Positions 60,584 through 64,000 of a stretch of DNA of 64,000 nucleotides are shown here, in pieces. The translations under genes and the position numbers were made by a program. Numbering within the stretch: the stretch's first letter is position 1; every line of letters begins with the position of its first letter. The DNA is taken from the NCBI RefSeq assembly GCF_026342405.1, contig NZ_JAPEMU010000001.1:8804001-8868000 (forward strand), written 5' to 3'. The DNA comes from Kitasatospora sp. NBC_00240 (GTDB lineage Bacteria; Actinomycetota; Actinomycetes; Streptomycetales; Streptomycetaceae). The notes beneath the pieces are model-generated. The model saw only the letters and a list, made by a program, of their open reading frames with translations, had not been told where the DNA came from and did no database searches.

Positions 60584-61515
60584 AGTGTTCCCTGCCAGAT
60601 CGCCGGGCAGATGTCCGGGTCGGCGTAGTCGGGTCGCCCGTCCGGGGTGCGGCGGACCACCACGTCGTGGTTGTAGACCACCGGACTGCCGTCCGGCCGG
60701 GTGTGCCCGCGGTACTCGTTGGCGCCGTCCTGGAGGTGCAGCGAGACGGCCCGGCGGGGGTCGGTGGCCAGGTTGGGGCCGCTGCCGTGGTAGGTGCGGC
60801 AGTGGTGGAAGCTGACGTGACCGCGCGGGATCAGCATCGGGATCTTCCGCACCTGCTGCCCGTTGAACCGGGCGTTCTCGACCAGCAGTTCCTCCAGCTC
60901 GGAGCGGTCGCGCTGGGCGAAGTGCCGGCTGGAGTCCTCGCCGGAGTCGAGTTCGCGCCAGCGGTGGCTGCCGTCGATCATGGTGATGGTGCCGTTCGCC
61001 TCCCCGCAGTCGTGGAAGGGGATGAAGGCGGTGAGCATCCGCTCGGAGGTGCTGGTCTGCCAGTAGTGCCGGTCGAAGTGCCAGGGCACCTGGTTGCTGG
61101 GCTCCTCGGGCACCGGCGGCTTGTAGATCAGGGTGGCCTGGAAGATCCGGATCTCCTCGGCCTCGGCGAGCAGCGCGGCGACGGCCCCGAGCAGCGGCTT
61201 GCGCAGAATCGCGCCGATCGCGTCGCTCTCGTGGTGCACGTAGTCGTTGTGGCGCTGGACGGGCCCGTGCGAGGGCTCCCAGGCGGCGAGGTTCGGCGGT
61301 CGGACGGCCAGGGTGCGGTCGCGGTGGCCCTCGTAGTACTTCTCGGTGGCGGCCTGGAGGGTGTCCAGCTCCTCGTCGGAGAACAGCCGGCGGGAGAGGT
61401 ACCAGCCCTGTTCCAGGTAGCCGGCCACCTCCTCGGGGGTGGGCAGCAGGGCGCGCTCGGCGTCGGTGAGCCGGAAGGTTGCGTGTGGGGTCGTCGTCAC
61501 GTGCGGGCTCGTCAT
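60580..61515 (-). CDS. Phytanoyl-CoA dioxygenase (PhyH)-family Fe/2-oxoglutarate oxygenase
   Basis: 311 aa. The facial triad is likely in PWHFDRHYWQ (His and Asp) with the distal His in HVSFHHCRTYHGSG, and the 2-oxoglutarate Arg is in TDPRRAVSLHLQ. FRLTDAERALLPTPEEVAGY at the N-terminus and GTITMIDGSHRWREL are family features. It hydroxylates or desaturates an intermediate using O2 and 2-oxoglutarate. It is coupled to E1 alpha by overlap, so it belongs to the same pathway. Confidence 0.88.
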   Translation of the reverse strand: MTSPHVTTTPHATFRLTDAERALLPTPEEVAGYLEQGWYLSRRLFSDEELDTLQAATEKYYEGHRDRTLAVRPPNLAAWEPSHGPVQRHNDYVHHESDAIGAILRKPLLGAVAALLAEAEEIRIFQATLIYKPPVPEEPSNQVPWHFDRHYWQTSTSERMLTAFIPFHDCGEANGTITMIDGSHRWRELDSGEDSSRHFAQRDRSELEELLVENARFNGQQVRKIPMLIPRGHVSFHHCRTYHGSGPNLATDPRRAVSLHLQDGANEYRGHTRPDGSPVVYNHDVVVRRTPDGRPDYADPDICPAIWQGTL

Positions 61516-61607
61516 GGGCCGGGCCTCCTCGTTCGGTCGGTGCGTGCTCGGGGGGTGCGGGGTGGGCGTCCGGCGGTGGTGCCTGTGGTGGGGCCGGACG
61601 GGCGCGG

Positions 61608-62603
61608 TCAGACGGAGGCGGTGGCGTTCTGCCGTTCGACGGCCTCGTACAGGGCCCTGATATTGGCGGTGCCGAAGGTGCCGGCGCCCTGCCGCTCGAT
61701 CAGTTCCAGGAAGAAGGTCCGCCGGGCGTGCACCGAGCGCACGAAGATCTGGAACAGCTGGCCGCCGTGGTCCTGGTCCACCAGGACGTCGAGCTCGCGC
61801 AGGGTCGCGACCGGGATCGCGGTCCCGCCGAGGCGTGCGGCCAGGCCGTCGTAATAGGCGGCGGGGGTGCTGAGGAACTCGACGCCGCGCTCCCGGCCGG
61901 TCCGGACGGCGGCGGCGATGTCCCGGGTGCGGAAGGCCAGGTGCTGGACGCCGGCACCGTCGTGCGCCTCCAGGAAGGTGTCGATCTGCCCCGGCCGACG
62001 GGTGGTGTCGGGCTCGATCAGGGTGAAGGTGACCTCGCCGGAGCCGCTCTGCACGACGCTGGAGTCCATCCCCTGCTCGCCGACCGAGATGTACTCGCCG
62101 AAGATCCGGTGGAAGCCAAGCGCGGCCTCGCAGAACTGCACGGCGGGGGCCAGCTCACCGGCCGGGACGCAGATCGCGACGTGGTCGAGGGCCTCCAACA
62201 GGTGCTCGGGCGCGGCGGGTTCGGGTTCGGCCGGGGCGTCGGCGACGAACCGCAGGGCGACGTCGCCGAAGCCGGCGACCAGTCCGCCCACGCGGTCCAG
62301 GACGATCGCGCCGTGCCGCTCCGCGCGCTCCAGCGCGGCCTGCGGGTCGGTGCAGCCGAGCGCGATCACGGCGACGCCGTCCCCGTGCCGGTCCACGAAC
62401 CGTGCGATCGGGTGGTCGGTGTGGCTGGCCGAGCTGAGCCGCAGCCGGATCGCGCCCTGGTGCAGGTGGACGGTGTGCAGGCCGGGCTGCGGGGCCGGCT
62501 GGTGGGTGTCGGGCGTGAAGCCGAAGCCCGCGCCGAGGTCGGCCGCGGACTGCGCGGCGTCCGCGCAGTGGTACTCGACGTGGGTGATGGCCTGGATGGA
62601 CAA
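61608..62603 (-). CDS. 4-hydroxymandelate synthase / 4-hydroxyphenylpyruvate dioxygenase-type enzyme
   Basis: 331 aa, two vicinal-oxygen-chelate halves. Iron ligands: H141 (LDHVAICV), H221 (GVQHLAF), E300 (FFLELIER). The SSVVQSGSGEVTFTLIEPD stretch and the ending ERQGAGTFGTANIRALYEAV resemble HmaS of glycopeptide clusters more than primary HPPD, which has a PxN-containing strand and an FGxGNFKALF end. The likely reaction is 4-hydroxyphenylpyruvate plus O2 to 4-hydroxymandelate, feeding aryl-glycine or aryl-acid building blocks. Plain HPPD activity (homogentisate) remains possible. Confidence 0.82.
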   Translation of the reverse strand: MSIQAITHVEYHCADAAQSAADLGAGFGFTPDTHQPAPQPGLHTVHLHQGAIRLRLSSASHTDHPIARFVDRHGDGVAVIALGCTDPQAALERAERHGAIVLDRVGGLVAGFGDVALRFVADAPAEPEPAAPEHLLEALDHVAICVPAGELAPAVQFCEAALGFHRIFGEYISVGEQGMDSSVVQSGSGEVTFTLIEPDTTRRPGQIDTFLEAHDGAGVQHLAFRTRDIAAAVRTGRERGVEFLSTPAAYYDGLAARLGGTAIPVATLRELDVLVDQDHGGQLFQIFVRSVHARRTFFLELIERQGAGTFGTANIRALYEAVERQNATASV

Positions 62604-62640
62604 CGGATCTCCCCGGACTGATGGTCTGACTGGTGGACCG

Positions 62641-63948
62641 CTACTTCGCGGCGCAGGTGGACGGCGGGCCGAAGATCAGGCTGATGTTGTGGCCGCCGAA
62701 GGCGAAGGCGTTGCTCAGGGCGGCGCGCAGCGGGACGGCCCGGGCCCGGCCGCGCACATGGTCGAGGTCGCAGCCGGGGTCGGGGTTCTCCAGGTTCGCC
62801 GTCGGCGGCAGCAGGCCCCGGGCCACGGCCAGCGCGGTGACCGCCGCCTCGACGGCGCCGGCGGCGCCGAGCAGATGGCCGGTCGACCCCTTGGTGGAGC
62901 TGACGGCGGGCTGGTCGTCGCCGAAGACGGCCCGCAGGGCGGCCGATTCGGCGAGGTCGCCCAGCTTGGTGCCCGTCCCGTGGGCGTTCACGTAGCCGAT
63001 GTCGGCGGGCGACAGGCCCGCGTTGGCCAGTGCCGAGCGCATGGAGTCGGCCGCGCCCTCGCCGTCGGGGCGGGGCATGGTCGGGTGGTGCGCGTCGGTG
63101 GAGGCGCCCCAGCCGATCAGGTCCGCGTACCCGGCCGCGCCCCGGGCGTCGGCGTGGGCGGTGCGCTCCAGCACCAGGACGGCGCTGCCCTCGCCGAGCA
63201 CGAAGCCGTTGCGGCCCCCGTCGAAGGGCCGGCTGGAGGCCTCCGGGTCCTCCCAGCCGTGGGCCAGAGCGCGGGCGTTGGTGAAGGCGGCCGCGATGGT
63301 CGGGTGCAGCGAGGACTCGCTGCCGCCGCACACCACCACGTCGGCGTCCCCGGCGCGGATCAGCCGCAGGCCCTCCGCGACGGCCTGGGCGCCGGCCGCA
63401 CAGGCCGTCACGACCGCCGAACTGTAGCCCCGTACCCCGTGCTTGATGGCGATCCGGGCGGCCGCCATGTTGGACAGCATGCCGGGCAGCAGGTACGGGC
63501 TGACGCCCGGCCGGCCGCGGTCCAGCCGCCGGTGCGACTGCTGCTCGAAGGTCTCCAGGCCGCCACCGCCGGTCGCCAGCACCACCGCGACCCGGCGCGG
63601 GTCGGCGTCGCGCCCGACCACCAGGCCCGCGTCGGCCAGGGCGTCGTCGGCCGCGGCGAGGGCCAGCAGCACGAAGCGGTCCACGCAGCGGGTCTCGGTC
63701 GGCGGCAGCACCTCGCGGCCGGCGATCGCGGGGGCGATCCCCGCCGCCTCCAGCCAGCCGTGCGCCGGGTGGCCCTCCGGCACGGCCCGCAGGCCGGAGC
63801 GGCCGGCGGCCAGCGCCTCGAAGACCTCGGCGGGCCCCCGGCCGACCGGAGTGACCAGGCCGATACCGGTGATCACGGCGCCGGGCCGGGCCTGCGCGGG
63901 GGCGGGGGCGGCCCGCCCGGGTGCGGGCGTCCCGGGTCCGGCGGTCAC
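62641..63948 (-). CDS. FabF-like beta-ketoacyl synthase
   Basis: 435 aa. Catalytic triad C183 (VVTACAAGAQA), H323 (NAHGTGTKLGD), H358 (STKGSTGHLLGAAG). It starts at GTG 63948, overlapping the stop of the preceding gene. It is a stand-alone decarboxylating ketosynthase without a chain-length partner nearby in the window. It would extend an acyl starter with malonyl units, or act as a condensing/priming enzyme in the aryl-acid pathway. An unusual 20-residue Pro/Ala N-terminal extension precedes the thiolase fold. Confidence 0.92.
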   Translation of the reverse strand: MTAGPGTPAPGRAAPAPAQARPGAVITGIGLVTPVGRGPAEVFEALAAGRSGLRAVPEGHPAHGWLEAAGIAPAIAGREVLPPTETRCVDRFVLLALAAADDALADAGLVVGRDADPRRVAVVLATGGGGLETFEQQSHRRLDRGRPGVSPYLLPGMLSNMAAARIAIKHGVRGYSSAVVTACAAGAQAVAEGLRLIRAGDADVVVCGGSESSLHPTIAAAFTNARALAHGWEDPEASSRPFDGGRNGFVLGEGSAVLVLERTAHADARGAAGYADLIGWGASTDAHHPTMPRPDGEGAADSMRSALANAGLSPADIGYVNAHGTGTKLGDLAESAALRAVFGDDQPAVSSTKGSTGHLLGAAGAVEAAVTALAVARGLLPPTANLENPDPGCDLDHVRGRARAVPLRAALSNAFAFGGHNISLIFGPPSTCAAK

Positions 63949-64000
63949 CGGGCGGCCACCGAGTCCAGGTACTGCTGGCGGAGCAGCACCTTGCGGACCT
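63945..64000 (-). CDS. C-terminus of an acyl-CoA/AMP ligase-like protein, partial
   Basis: Only the last 17 codons are visible: VRKVLLRQQYLDSVAAR, then TGA overlapping the ketosynthase GTG. The Lys/Arg-Lys-x-x-Leu-Arg pattern resembles the end of adenylate-forming (ANL) ligases, where a Lys just before contacts the acyl-adenylate. This is too little for certainty. If correct, it would activate the carboxylic acid starter for the pathway. Confidence 0.4.
   Translation of the reverse strand, partial: VRKVLLRQQYLDSVAAR

Overview
The window is very GC-rich actinomycete chromosome, most likely Streptomyces or a close streptomycete such as Kitasatospora. This is inferred from codon bias, GTG/TTG starts, ATGA-coupled operons, secreted hydrolases with Ala-rich signal peptides, IS701/IS5 elements, and candidate DasR and PhoP sites. 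No rRNA, tRNA or CRISPR array was seen.

Layout. 1-4542 is a mobile-element nest: a P-loop kinase gene cut by the window edge, an IS5-family element, an IS701-family element with exact ends and a CTAG duplication, and a second IS5-family element that encloses an unrelated 249-aa gene. 4579-9001 holds a secreted GH59-type glycosidase with a ricin-type lectin tail, a divergent polyprenyl-synthase-like gene and a small membrane-anchored protein. 9134-15475 is a giant secreted RHS/YD-repeat protein with a toxin-like C-terminus. 15960-18636 holds a membrane PP2C/SpoIIE phosphatase and an NAD(P)H:quinone-type oxidoreductase.

18878-33011 is the most remarkable locus. It is a compact, same-strand run of nine genes around a PstC/PstA/PstB phosphate-type ABC transporter. 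PstA is fused to a PstS-like binding protein. Two further PstS-like surface proteins follow, then a WxL-like domain protein, a DUF916-like (WxL-interacting) protein carrying a second copy of the first protein's N-terminal module, and a polytopic sortase-like protein that lacks both catalytic His and Cys. WxL/DUF916 pairs are classically low-GC Gram-positive surface systems. Their joining to a Pst importer and a dead sortase in an actinomycete is the best candidate here for an undescribed system. I infer a cell-envelope-displayed capture-and-import complex.

33142-43985 is mixed: a Cys-rich small protein, a YheO-like regulator plus aminotransferase, a GNAT enzyme, a frameshifted small gene, a TetR regulator divergent from a class II aldolase/ketopantoate-reductase pair, a secreted metzincin, a frameshifted barstar-like gene and a degenerate cysteinyl-tRNA-synthetase-like protein. 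44139-47536 has an M64 peptidase divergent from an HTH-TPR regulator that is followed by a 29-codon peptide gene and a strong terminator, which suggests peptide signalling. 47985-56718 has a two-gene xanthine-dehydrogenase-like enzyme, a PHP metallohydrolase behind a PHO-box-like repeat, a BAHD-like acyltransferase behind a DasR-like site, and a pectate lyase.

58620-64000 (continuing past the right edge; 57731 if the diiron enzyme is included) is the end of a minus-strand biosynthetic operon: acyl-ligase tail, ketosynthase, 4-hydroxymandelate-synthase/HPPD-type dioxygenase, phytanoyl-CoA-dioxygenase-like enzyme, a TPP-dependent E1 alpha/beta pair without E2/E3, and a heme-oxygenase-like (DUF3050) protein. 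Together these suggest a natural product built from an aromatic 2-keto or 2-hydroxy acid.
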